From Paenibacillus arenilitoris (GTDB taxonomy: Bacteria > Bacillota > Bacilli > Paenibacillales > Paenibacillaceae): a stretch of DNA of 64,000 nucleotides. Made by a program: the position numbers and the translations under genes. Below are positions 14,718 to 23,231 of the stretch, in pieces (within the stretch, counting starts at the first letter, position 1; every line of letters starts with the position of its first letter). The notes below the pieces were generated by a model. That model saw only the letters and a program-made list of their open reading frames with translations. It was not told the origin of the DNA and made no database searches. The stretch is from positions 1 through 64,000 of the forward strand of contig NZ_JACXIY010000030.1 of the NCBI RefSeq assembly GCF_014705655.1, in the 5' to 3' direction.

Positions 14718-15809
14718 CTAGGATGTCTTAGTCTTAGCCTTATACTTCTTCCTGACGCCGACCAGAAGCATGAGCAGGGGCAGCGCCACCTGGAACAGCG
14801 GCACGACCTTCAGCGTAATGTCGAGGCCGATCCAAATATGGTACGTATTGTTCGGTTCGAGGAACGAAGAGCCGTAAATGAGTAGGCCGATCGGCATGAC
14901 GCAATAGCGGTACGCGATGCCCGTCACGGCATTGACGCTGAAGACCGACGCCATGTACAGCGCCGTCATCTTCACGTACAAGCCGATGAACAGCAGCAGC
15001 GTGACGATGACGTCAAGCCTCTCGAGGAAGTTGGCCAGCCTGATGAGCTGGACGACCTCGAGAAGCGGCAGCGAAGATACCGAGGCCAGCTCCGGCCCGA
15101 GTACGGACATGATGACGACGTTCATCATGATGAGGAATATCGATACGCCCGTCTGCGACCAGTACGTGATGCGGCCGATCTCCTTCTTCTCGGCGACGTA
15201 TTTCCAGAAGACGAGCATAATGACGATTTGGCCGAACGGAAAGGAGAGCAGATCGGGGAACGCGGCTCTCCATACCGGCGCGAAGCCGTTCTCCAGCACG
15301 GGGCGCAAATGATGAATGTCGGGCAGCCCGGTTATGAGCAGCAGCAACAAGACGAGCGCATAGCTGACCGCCGCGATCGGGAACAGCAGCTGTCCGACCC
15401 GGACGAACACCTCAAGCCCCTTGCTGACCGTATAGGCGGACGCGAGCAGAATAAGCAGCATGACGATCCATTTCGGCGTTAAAGTCAGGAGCGCCATCGA
15501 CGTCAGCTCGCCCACGTCCCTTACGTTGCGCATCGATTCGTACGCGAACCAGCAGGCGTGGAGCAGCCCGACGGCCCCGCCGAGCCACTTGCCGAAATGC
15601 ATCATGTACAGCTCGGACAGCCCCGCTTCCGGCGCGCGCTTATGGATGCGAAGGTACATGACGGTAAGCAGCAGCCCGGCGGCGGCGGCAAGCGTCATGG
15701 CGATCCAGGCGTCCTGCTTCGCCTTGATGCCGAGCTCGAACAGCGGCGTGCTGCCGATCAGGAAAACAATGATGAGTATCGACATCTGCCTTTTCCCGAT
15801 TTGCTGCAT
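14718..15809 (-). CDS. Spore germination receptor B subunit (GerAB/endospore permease)
   Basis: The protein has 363 residues and about ten membrane helices. It belongs to the amino-acid-permease-like GerAB family, the subunit thought to bind the germinant in the spore inner membrane. Recognisable features are IGKRQMSILIIVFLIGSTPLFELG at the start, HKRAPEAGLSELYMMHFGKWLGG and FPFGQIVIMLVFWKYV. It is last in an operon with gene order A-C-B. It ends close to the glycosyltransferase gene with no obvious hairpin between. Confidence 0.9.
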   Translation of the reverse strand: MQQIGKRQMSILIIVFLIGSTPLFELGIKAKQDAWIAMTLAAAAGLLLTVMYLRIHKRAPEAGLSELYMMHFGKWLGGAVGLLHACWFAYESMRNVRDVGELTSMALLTLTPKWIVMLLILLASAYTVSKGLEVFVRVGQLLFPIAAVSYALVLLLLLITGLPDIHHLRPVLENGFAPVWRAAFPDLLSFPFGQIVIMLVFWKYVAEKKEIGRITYWSQTGVSIFLIMMNVVIMSVLGPELASVSSLPLLEVVQLIRLANFLERLDVIVTLLLFIGLYVKMTALYMASVFSVNAVTGIAYRYCVMPIGLLIYGSSFLEPNNTYHIWIGLDITLKVVPLFQVALPLLMLLVGVRKKYKAKTKTS

Positions 15810-15828
15810 ACCGTCCCTCCTATTCCGG

Positions 15829-17049
15829 CTACGAACGCGCCTTCTTCTGCGTTTTTTTGAACCCGCTTCCGCTCATGCCGGTCGTGCCCACCTTCATGCG
15901 GACCGACAGCCGCGCGTCCATCCGGGAGAACTCCTCCGGCCAGTCGTCCTTCATGCTCTTCCATGCCTTGCTGTCGTTCTGCCGAATGCTGCCGCCGAAG
16001 CCGACGACATCCGTCTTGTGCTTACGGACGGCCTGCCAGCCGAGTTCCATCTCCCGCTTGATTTCTTCCTCGATCGCCTTCTCGACCTTCCCGACGTCGC
16101 CCGGCTTCGTCAAATCCCCTTCGCAATTGTATTCCATCAGCGTCCCTTCGGCGTCGACCGCCACGTGCATGACCCACTTGCCGCCCGACTTCTCGGGGCG
16201 AAGCTTCGTCTTCGCGCGCGTAACGAGCACGGAGGACTCCTTCAGCCCCTTGTCGTCCTCCCTGCACGAGAAGGCGACCGTCGCCCGTTTGATATGGCCG
16301 GCCAGCCACATGACGCCGCGGCTCTCCGATTTCGAAATCCAGCCGACCAGCCTATCCTTGTCGATGAGCCCAAGGTCGTTCAGCCTTACCTTGGACGGCG
16401 TATTCGTGCGGCTGAGCTTGTCCGCCTGATCCAGGCTCTCGCTCGAACCCGCGACCGTCAGGCTCGGGATGCCGGTCGCCTGCGACGCCCCGAGCAGGTC
16501 GAACAGCACGTCGTGCATCGTCATTTCCCGGAAGACGGAGCTGTTCGCCTCCTCGTTGGCAATCATCCGCTGAATGGCCGCGCCCGGTATTTTCTCGAGC
16601 GGGATGAGCTGCTCGAGCATGCGCCTCGCGCTTCCCTTTGCCAGGAAAACGCTGACCGTCTCGCGCGAATCGGCGTTTCGCAGATAGACGTCGAACAGCT
16701 GCTCCAGGCCGCTCCGAGCCGCCTCCTGGCTAATAATAACGATCTGATTGTGCGCAAAATAGAGCCTCCTCGACGTCTCCTGGCTCGCCCTGCTGATCGC
16801 CGACCTGAAGCTGTCTCCCGTGGTCGAGAACACGTTGACGGCGGCCGCCGAGCTCGGCGTGCCGACGTTACCCGATATCGCCTGCGGAATGACGACCTGG
16901 TACGAAATTTGCCATTTGCCTTCTTTCAAGTCGACCCCCGTCGCCGAGACGATCCCGATCTCGTTCAGCTCGACCCGGTTCCAGCAGCCGCCGGCCGGGA
17001 GAGCAAGCACAATCGCCAGGAACAGCTTGAACAGCTTGCCTATACTCAC
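15829..17049 (-). CDS. Spore germination receptor C subunit, lipoprotein (Ger(x)C)
   Basis: The protein has 406 residues. The signal MSIGKLFKLFLAIVLALPAG ends in a lipobox GGC followed by WNRVELNEIGIVSATGVD, the family signature. It is anchored by lipid on the outer face of the spore inner membrane. The domain pattern VFLAKGSARRMLEQ, LEKIPGAAI and the C-terminal FGGSIRQND...W are typical. It lies 18 bp from the A subunit, which precedes it. Confidence 0.9.
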   Translation of the reverse strand: MSIGKLFKLFLAIVLALPAGGCWNRVELNEIGIVSATGVDLKEGKWQISYQVVIPQAISGNVGTPSSAAAVNVFSTTGDSFRSAISRASQETSRRLYFAHNQIVIISQEAARSGLEQLFDVYLRNADSRETVSVFLAKGSARRMLEQLIPLEKIPGAAIQRMIANEEANSSVFREMTMHDVLFDLLGASQATGIPSLTVAGSSESLDQADKLSRTNTPSKVRLNDLGLIDKDRLVGWISKSESRGVMWLAGHIKRATVAFSCREDDKGLKESSVLVTRAKTKLRPEKSGGKWVMHVAVDAEGTLMEYNCEGDLTKPGDVGKVEKAIEEEIKREMELGWQAVRKHKTDVVGFGGSIRQNDSKAWKSMKDDWPEEFSRMDARLSVRMKVGTTGMSGSGFKKTQKKARS

Positions 17050-17067
17050 CGCTATCGCTCCCTTACG

Positions 17068-18615
17068 CTACGGATTGTCGGAATGACGCTGCGCGGCCGG
17101 CTTTCTGCCGTTCGGCCGCCGCTTCGGATTGCGCAGCTTCATATCGAGCGGCCGGAGGACGACGGCCCACCAGGGCAGCCTGACGAAGACGTCCCGCCAT
17201 AAGCCCTGCTTCTTTGGGCCGGGCGCCATCGGCGACATATAAGGGACGCCGAACGAACGGAGCGAGGTCATGTGGATCAGCATGAACAGCACGGAGATGA
17301 AGATGCCGAAGAAGCCGAGCATCCCCGCCATCAGCATGAACGCGAAGCGCAATATGCGGGACGTTGCCGCCATATTCGATTCCGGCATGACGAAGTTCGA
17401 GATGGCCGTGAACGACACGACGATGACCATGCCCGCCGACACGATGCCCGCCTGCACGGCGGACTGCCCGAGGACGAGGGCGCCGACGATCGAAATCGCG
17501 GGTCCGATCGCCCGCGGCATGCGAAGCCCCGCCTCGCGCAGCACCTCGAACGTCAATTCCATCAGAAGCGCCTCGATCAGCCCGGGGAAAGGGATGCCCT
17601 CCCGCTGGGCGGCGAGACTGATGAGCAGCGTCGTCGGCAGCATTTCCTGATGGTACGTCGTGACCGCGATGTAAAGCGCCGGCAGCAGCATCGAGACGAT
17701 AAAGGCCGCATACCTGATGATCCGCACGAACGAAGCGATGTCGTACCGCTGATAGAAATCCTCCGGCGATTGAAAGAAGGTGAAGAAGTTCGTCGGCGCC
17801 ATTAGCGCGATCGGCGTTCCGTCCACCAGGACGGCCACCCGCCCTTCCAGCAGCGCGGCGGCAACCGTATCCGGGCGCTCCGTGTTCAGGAGGGTCGGAA
17901 ACAGCGTGAACGTCTCGTCCTGAATAAATTCCTCGATATAGCCGCTTTCGAGCACGCCGTCGATATCGATGTCCGCCAGCCTGCGGTATACCTCCTTCAA
18001 TATCCCTTCGTCGACGACGCCGTGCAGGTACAGCACGGCTACGTTCGAATTCGTCTGCCTGCCGATCTTATGCATTTGGACGTGGAGATTGGGGGACCGG
18101 ATAATGCGGCGCACCAGGCTGATATTGGTCCTTATGTTTTCGACGAAGCCGTATTGCGGCCCCCGGATAACCGTCTGCGTCTGCGGATTCGTAACGGCCC
18201 GCTGGTCCCCGCCGTTCGCGTCCGCCGTCAAGGCCGCGGCGCTGCCGTCCGCCAGGATGAGGCATAAGCCGTCCGCCATGCCCTGCAGCGCCTCGTCGAG
18301 CGTCCGGACCTCCCGCACCGATCCGACGGAAACGACGCAGCCGCGCAGCGCGTCGATCATCTTCTCGCCCTTCCGCGGCGCATGCTCCGGCAGAGCCATG
18401 CCCATCAGCGGCTCCATGATGCTTTCGTTAATCGTAGAGGCGTTTACGAGCCCGTCCACGTAGACGACGGCCAGTTCGCGATCCGGTGCCGCGTCGCTGC
18501 GGAACAGCCGCACAACCAGGTCGGAGCTGCCTCCGAATCGGCTGCGGACCGCCTTCACGTTGGCGTGCAGCGACGGGCTGAGCGGCGTCAGCGCGTTTTG
18601 GGTTTGCTTGTTCAT
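17068..18615 (-). CDS. Spore germination receptor A subunit (GerAA/GerKA type), receptor 2
   Basis: The protein has 515 residues. A soluble N-terminal half (SDLVVRLFRSD, YVDGLVN, VIRGPQYGFVENIRTNISLVRRIIRSP, GYIEEFIQDE) is followed by about five membrane helices with the NFFTFFQSPEDFYQRY and FPGLIEALLMELTFEVLREAGLRMP motifs. The C-terminus (NPKRRPNGRKPA) is basic and cytoplasmic. The ATG at 18615 follows GAAGGTG; upstream in-frame starts lack a ribosome site. It starts a second receptor operon 118 bp behind the first. Confidence 0.93.
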   Translation of the reverse strand: MNKQTQNALTPLSPSLHANVKAVRSRFGGSSDLVVRLFRSDAAPDRELAVVYVDGLVNASTINESIMEPLMGMALPEHAPRKGEKMIDALRGCVVSVGSVREVRTLDEALQGMADGLCLILADGSAAALTADANGGDQRAVTNPQTQTVIRGPQYGFVENIRTNISLVRRIIRSPNLHVQMHKIGRQTNSNVAVLYLHGVVDEGILKEVYRRLADIDIDGVLESGYIEEFIQDETFTLFPTLLNTERPDTVAAALLEGRVAVLVDGTPIALMAPTNFFTFFQSPEDFYQRYDIASFVRIIRYAAFIVSMLLPALYIAVTTYHQEMLPTTLLISLAAQREGIPFPGLIEALLMELTFEVLREAGLRMPRAIGPAISIVGALVLGQSAVQAGIVSAGMVIVVSFTAISNFVMPESNMAATSRILRFAFMLMAGMLGFFGIFISVLFMLIHMTSLRSFGVPYMSPMAPGPKKQGLWRDVFVRLPWWAVVLRPLDMKLRNPKRRPNGRKPAAQRHSDNP

Positions 18616-18732
18616 AGGGAGCACCTTCGTTTCCATGTTGCATCTATTTTGGCGCATTCTGGCTTTGAATATGTGCCCGGCTTTCCGGCGGTCCGCCTGC
18701 CGGAAGCGCCCCCTTGCGGCGCTTCATGCGCC

Positions 18733-18933
18733 TTAAAGAATGAACTTCAGCACGAGCAGAACCGTCCCCAGCACGAGATGCGTCCAGCCGATGAAGCGCG
18801 ATATTTTGTGATCCTTGTTTTTCCCGGCCAGCTTATAGCCTCTCGCATCGATCAGCAGGATAAGCGCCCCGCAAATCAGAAACAAAAAAATAACGTAGCT
18901 GAACGAGCCCATCGTATATCCGTTGCCGATCAT
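18733..18933 (-). CDS. Small membrane protein of germination operon (CLC_0170-like)
   Basis: The protein has 66 residues with two membrane helices (about 11-27 and 48-63) separated by a basic loop LIDARGYKLAGKNKDHKISR. Size, loop and location next to gerA genes fit the CLC_0170 family. In other Bacillales small membrane proteins in receptor operons (D subunits) modulate receptor activity, so this could be a D-like subunit. The start at ATG 18933 follows GGGGAGGCG; a TTG two codons upstream is too close to it. Confidence 0.72.
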   Translation of the reverse strand: MIGNGYTMGSFSYVIFLFLICGALILLIDARGYKLAGKNKDHKISRFIGWTHLVLGTVLLVLKFIL

Positions 18934-18970
18934 TCCCAATCGCCTCCCCGGCTCTTATGCCAACCGGCGG

Positions 18971-20206
18971 CTATTTCGCTTTCATTCCGATCCGGCGGAC
19001 GTTTACCGTTACTGAAATGTCGAACGTCGCATCCTTGTATATCCGCTGCCAGTTTTCCTTCGTTTTGATTTTTTTGCTCCAGTAGCCCGGCTTCTTCGCC
19101 CGGACATGCTCCCCGAAGCCGAATATGTCGGAGCCCTTATCCTGCGTTTTGGCGATGATGTTCTCGTAAAACACAACGGAGGCCTTCTCCTGCTGTTTCT
19201 CGATTTTCTCGATGATTTGCGGATTGTCGATGTACATCGCCTCGTTGATTTTCTCCTCGATGTTCACTTCCAGGTCCACTTTAACCTTAAAATGCGGAAG
19301 ATCGTTTTTGATCTGAAGATCGATGTTCGAGCGCCGCTGCGTGACATAGGTGATCACCGTTTCCTTGGCGCCATCCAAATTGATGAACGCGCGGTAGCCG
19401 GCCGGATTGACTCCTCTGAGCCCCAAATACCCGGCAATTTCGAGCGGCTTCGTCGAACCGACCATTTGATTGCCCTTGAAATAGGCAAGGCCCATAATTT
19501 CGATGTTCTGGTCCTTCTTTCTCTCCACGTAAGGCAGGAAGCCCTCCTGCCCCTTCTTGGACAAATTGCTCCAGAATATGCCGATATAATCCTTCGGAAA
19601 TTTCCCCATTCGGATCCCTTCGTCGAGGGTCGACATCAAATAGAGCGTCGGAATCCGCTCCAGCTTGGGAGCGGCCTTCAAAAGGCTTAGCGCGCGTCCC
19701 TTCGAGATCATCATCCAGGCCATCCGCCGCACCTCCGAATTGCGGCGGAAATAATCGTTGACGTTCTCCAGCCCTTTGCGCGCGACCGCTTCGGACACGA
19801 CGATGACGCGCAGATGCCCGAAGAACAGCCGGCTGGACACCTGCTGCTGCAGGTTCATGAAGGCGTCGTCGATGGAATGGCCGACGACGTCGATGACCCA
19901 GACGGTTTTGCTCGAATCGCCTTGGCTGCCGCCGCTTTCGCCCGGTCCGAGCGGGATGCGGCCCGGCAGCGCGATCTGCACGCCGACGCGCACCATCCCT
20001 TTTTTGGGCGGGGGAAGCGAGCCGCGGGTGTGGGTAACCTCCGACTCTTCCGCTTCCGATTCGTCCGAAGCCGTGTCGATGGATACCCCGAGCACGACGG
20101 CGCGCTCCTCGATTTCTAGCCGGTCCCAGCACCCCGTCAGCAGCGGGACGACGAGCAGAATGACAAGCGACAGCTTAACCGCTCTCATCCATTGCTTGGT
20201 CTTCAT
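18971..20206 (-). CDS. Spore germination receptor C subunit, lipoprotein (Ger(x)C), receptor 1
   Basis: The protein has 411 residues. The signal MKTKQWMRAVKLSLVILLVV has the lipobox LLTGC, then WDRLEIEERAVVLGVSID. It carries an acidic Ser/Glu insert (residues about 50-66) and a LPPPKKGMVRVGVQIALPGRIPLG loop. The C-terminal motif IFGFGEHVRAKKPGYW is typical of the family. The ATG (20204-20206) follows AGAGGGAATCGC and overlaps the end of the B subunit gene by 32 bp. Confidence 0.91.
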   Translation of the reverse strand: MKTKQWMRAVKLSLVILLVVPLLTGCWDRLEIEERAVVLGVSIDTASDESEAEESEVTHTRGSLPPPKKGMVRVGVQIALPGRIPLGPGESGGSQGDSSKTVWVIDVVGHSIDDAFMNLQQQVSSRLFFGHLRVIVVSEAVARKGLENVNDYFRRNSEVRRMAWMMISKGRALSLLKAAPKLERIPTLYLMSTLDEGIRMGKFPKDYIGIFWSNLSKKGQEGFLPYVERKKDQNIEIMGLAYFKGNQMVGSTKPLEIAGYLGLRGVNPAGYRAFINLDGAKETVITYVTQRRSNIDLQIKNDLPHFKVKVDLEVNIEEKINEAMYIDNPQIIEKIEKQQEKASVVFYENIIAKTQDKGSDIFGFGEHVRAKKPGYWSKKIKTKENWQRIYKDATFDISVTVNVRRIGMKAK

Positions 20207-21296
20207 TGCGATTCCCTCTTTTCTTGCGAATGATCGCAATCAGTAACAGCAGCCCCGGATATCCGATCGTAATATACAACCCGATTCGGCCTACGTTCTC
20301 GATGATGTCGTACAGCTGCACGATATTTTGGGGCAGCATGGCCATGACGAAAACGAAGGGGAGGAGGAAAAAGGAAAACAGCTTATGATCGTCCAACCGG
20401 AACAGCTGGCTTATGGCGTATATCGTCAGAAAATAACTGGAAAGCAGCGTCGTGAACACCGCCGTTACCCACACGGCCAGAAAGGCCGCGTCCAAACGCT
20501 CCAGGATGTTCGCCGGCAGCGAGGTCGCCTTCGCGAGCTCAAGCGTCGGCCACAGCAGGTTCTTGATTTCCTCCGCGCCGAACACGCTGACCGCGGCCGT
20601 GACGATGATGACGTACAGCCCTCCGGCGATGATCATCCCCCAGACGCTCGCCTTCATCGCTCTTTGCGGGCTGCGCATCGAAGGGATGACCATGCTCAGA
20701 ATGAATGCGCCCTGGAATAAAGCCGCGATCGTCATCGACCCCTTCGCGATCTCGTACACGCCGCTTGCCCATATCGGCTGCAGGTTGATGACTTCGGCAT
20801 TTTTCAAGGACAGCGCGACGATCAGAATACCCGGCACGAGCAGCAGCGGAAAGTAGAAGGTATGGATATACGCGAACGTCGTAATCGTATTGCGCGTCGA
20901 GATCGCCGCCAATATGAGCATGACGATGACCGTCACCTCCACGGGCGTCGTCTTCAAGACCGAGGTGACGACGACCTCTCCGAACTCCCTCGCGGCAAGC
21001 GACGTCAGCACGGCGAAAAATCCGATGATCGCGGCGCTGCCGAGCCAGGCGGGCCATTTGCCGATAATTTCCTCGCTGTAGCGGATGATGGTCTTGTCGG
21101 AGAACCGTTTGCCGAGCCAGGTCACGAGCATTAGTCCGAGAGAGGCCACGAGCATGCCGAGTAACGTAACCAGCGGAGCGGCGGAGTCGGCCGCCCGCAC
21201 GGCGAAGAGCGGCAGCGGCAGCACCCCGACTCCGATAATCGTGCTGACGAGAATGGCCGCGGTTTGGATGACGGTAATTTGGCGCGTTCTCTCCAT
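20175..21296 (-). CDS. Spore germination receptor B subunit (GerAB permease), receptor 1
   Basis: The protein has 373 residues and about ten membrane helices; the N-terminus MERTRQITVIQTAAILVSTIIGVGVLPLP is typical of GerAB permeases that form the germinant pocket. It begins 3 bp after the A subunit stop and overlaps the C subunit start, so translation of A, B and C is tightly coupled. The tail IIRKKRGNRNEDQAMDESG is charged. Confidence 0.92.
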   Translation of the reverse strand: MERTRQITVIQTAAILVSTIIGVGVLPLPLFAVRAADSAAPLVTLLGMLVASLGLMLVTWLGKRFSDKTIIRYSEEIIGKWPAWLGSAAIIGFFAVLTSLAAREFGEVVVTSVLKTTPVEVTVIVMLILAAISTRNTITTFAYIHTFYFPLLLVPGILIVALSLKNAEVINLQPIWASGVYEIAKGSMTIAALFQGAFILSMVIPSMRSPQRAMKASVWGMIIAGGLYVIIVTAAVSVFGAEEIKNLLWPTLELAKATSLPANILERLDAAFLAVWVTAVFTTLLSSYFLTIYAISQLFRLDDHKLFSFFLLPFVFVMAMLPQNIVQLYDIIENVGRIGLYITIGYPGLLLLIAIIRKKRGNRNEDQAMDESG

Positions 21297-21299
21297 GTG

Positions 21300-23012
21300 T
21301 CAGCCCCCCTCCTCCCGCTTCGCGTCCGCTGCCGGCTTCGGCGACGGATCGGATTGTCCGGTTTGTCCGGATTGATCGGACCTTTCGGATGATCCGGATT
21401 GCCCTTCGGATTGCTCTCCGGATAGTCCGGACTGCCTCACAACGTCGTGCGCGGCCCCGCCGCCCGTCTTCACCTTGTCGACGGGCCTCAGGAACGACGG
21501 CCTGTCCTTCATCCAGCTGAGCGGCCCGCGGACGATCAGGTCCTTCATCCCTTGGAAATCGCCCGGCACGAGCGGGCTTAAATAAGGCACGCCGAACGAT
21601 TTCAACGACAACAGATGGTTCGCGATAAGGATCAACCCGATCATGACGCCGTATAAGCCAAAAATTCCCGCCATGAAAATGAGGGGAAACCGGAGCAGGC
21701 GCAAAGCAAGCGCCGCGTTGTAGGCCGGCGTCGCGAAGGAGCCGATCGTCGTCAGTGCGATGATGACGACCGTGATCGGGCTCGCGAAGCCCGCGGCCAC
21801 GGCCGCCTGGCCGATGACGAGCACGCCGACGATGGAGAGCGCCCCGCCGACCTGCTGGGGCAGGCGGATCGTCGCCTCCCGCAATACTTCCATCGACACT
21901 TCGATGATGAGCACTTCGACGACGGCCGGGAACGGAACGCCCGCGCGGCCGCCCGCGACGGCGACGGCGAACTCCGTCGGGATCAATTCCGGATTGAAGG
22001 AAATGATCGACACGTAAATCGACGGAAAGACGAGCGAGAACATGAGGGCGACGAGTCTCGCGAGCCGGATCGCGCTCATCATGAGGAACCGTTCCGTATA
22101 GTCCTCCACGGTCTGGTAGAACTGGCTGAACACCGTCGGCACGACCAGCGCGAGCGGCGAGCCGTCGACCAGGATCGCCACCCTGCCCTCGAGCAGGTTG
22201 GCGACGATTTTGTCCGGACGTTCGGTATACTGCACCTGGGGGAACGGGGACAGATGGTTGTCTTCGATGAACTGCTCGAGATAGCCCGAGTCCATTACGC
22301 CGTCGATGTCGATTTTGGACAGCCGCTTATTGACTTCCTCGACCAGCTTCGGATTCGTGATGCCCTCCATGTAGCAGACGGCCACCTTCGATTTGGTCCG
22401 CCGGCCGATCTCCGACGATTCGATGCGCAGATCGGCCGATTGCAGCCGGTAACGGATCAGCGCGATATTCGTGCCGATCGGCTCGATGAAGCCTTCCCGC
22501 GGCCCCCGGATGACCTGCTCGGTCGCGGGCTGGTCGATGCTCCGCTTCTCGATGCTGCGCGTTTCGACGACGATCGCTTCCCGGATGCCGTCCACCGCGA
22601 TGACGGTACTCCCCCGCAATACGTTTTCGACCAGCGCGGCAAGCTTGTTCTCCAGCTTGGATCCGGTATAATACAACGCATCGTTCATGATGACGTCCTT
22701 CAGCCGGTCAAGCCCGATGTCGTCCGCGTCGATATGCGGAGGCGGATACATGAGCGGCTTCAACAAATCCGAATGGATCGACGTTTGGTTCACCATGTTG
22801 CAGAAGTAGAACATGGCGGCCGGATATTTGCCGAACATATGGAACCTGCGGATGACGGCATCCGCGTTCGCCCCGATCATATCCTCGACGAAAGCGATCG
22901 TCTTCTCGAGGTCCCCGTCCAATGGAACGTCGTCGTACTCGGCTAATGCCCGACTCGGAACGGCGATCGTCTGTTTTGTGCCCGATTTTTTTAACCCTTT
23001 TCCAAATGGCAT
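21300..23012 (-). CDS. Spore germination receptor A subunit (GerAA/GerKA type), receptor 1
   Basis: The protein has 570 residues. The cytoplasmic N-terminal domain contains ENKLAALVENVLRGSTVIAVDG and VIRGPREGFIEPIGTNIALIRYRL; a central GYLEQFIEDNHLSPFPQ is followed by five or so membrane helices. About 45 residues at the C-terminus are a low-complexity Ser/Gly/Gln tail (SGLSGEQSEGQSGSSERSD...) encoded by an imperfect DNA repeat, absent from the second A subunit. First gene of the upstream receptor operon, with GGGGCGGGAAAGCC before ATG 23012. Confidence 0.94.
   Translation of the reverse strand: MPFGKGLKKSGTKQTIAVPSRALAEYDDVPLDGDLEKTIAFVEDMIGANADAVIRRFHMFGKYPAAMFYFCNMVNQTSIHSDLLKPLMYPPPHIDADDIGLDRLKDVIMNDALYYTGSKLENKLAALVENVLRGSTVIAVDGIREAIVVETRSIEKRSIDQPATEQVIRGPREGFIEPIGTNIALIRYRLQSADLRIESSEIGRRTKSKVAVCYMEGITNPKLVEEVNKRLSKIDIDGVMDSGYLEQFIEDNHLSPFPQVQYTERPDKIVANLLEGRVAILVDGSPLALVVPTVFSQFYQTVEDYTERFLMMSAIRLARLVALMFSLVFPSIYVSIISFNPELIPTEFAVAVAGGRAGVPFPAVVEVLIIEVSMEVLREATIRLPQQVGGALSIVGVLVIGQAAVAAGFASPITVVIIALTTIGSFATPAYNAALALRLLRFPLIFMAGIFGLYGVMIGLILIANHLLSLKSFGVPYLSPLVPGDFQGMKDLIVRGPLSWMKDRPSFLRPVDKVKTGGGAAHDVVRQSGLSGEQSEGQSGSSERSDQSGQTGQSDPSPKPAADAKREEGG
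21345..21435. repeat. Imperfect minisatellite in the gerAA C-terminal tail
   Basis: About nine degenerate copies of a 9-bp TCCGGATTG/TCCGGACTG-type word in tandem. Read on the minus strand they encode the Ser-Gly-Gln tail of the receptor A subunit. Confidence 0.7.
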
Positions 23013-23178
23013 GGCTTTCCCGCCCCGATCTTGTCATTTCGCTTTCTTCCTTTAGGGAAGATGAAGGCGTACACGCAGTAGCTTTTGCTTGTTGAAGCAA
23101 TATTATCCATCGCTGCGTCTCCACGGACGGCTTCCATCAAATTTTGACAGTAACATCCATAAAAAACCTATAGAATAA

Positions 23179-23218
23179 GAACAAGCGTTCTGTATATAAT
23201 AAGAACAAACGTTCTTAT
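23179..23218 (+). promoter_or_regulatory. Double LexA (SOS) operator of the Y-family polymerase operon
   Basis: Box 1 GAACAAGCGTTC (23179-23190) and box 2 GAACAAACGTTC (23203-23214), centres 24 bp apart. A TATAAT -10 hexamer (23195-23200) lies between them. Box 2 with flanks (23199-23218) is a 20-bp palindrome identical to the operator at 3004-3023. LexA bound to both would cover the promoter. Confidence 0.9.
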
Positions 23219-23231
23219 CTCGGAGGGATGC

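Noticed and set aside
14657-14720. CCATAAACTA occurring twice, 54 bp apart
   Set aside because: It resembles a sigma-K -10 on the plus strand, but no plus-strand gene follows, and one copy overlaps the gerAB stop; likely chance.
15460-17202. 580-codon plus-strand open frame across the germination genes
   Set aside because: It lies fully antisense to clear gerAB and gerAC genes; long shadows are expected at this GC content.
23085-23100. TTGCTT-GTTG-AAGCAA hairpin upstream of gerAA
   Set aside because: Only 6 bp, no tail, not in a terminator position; too weak to call.
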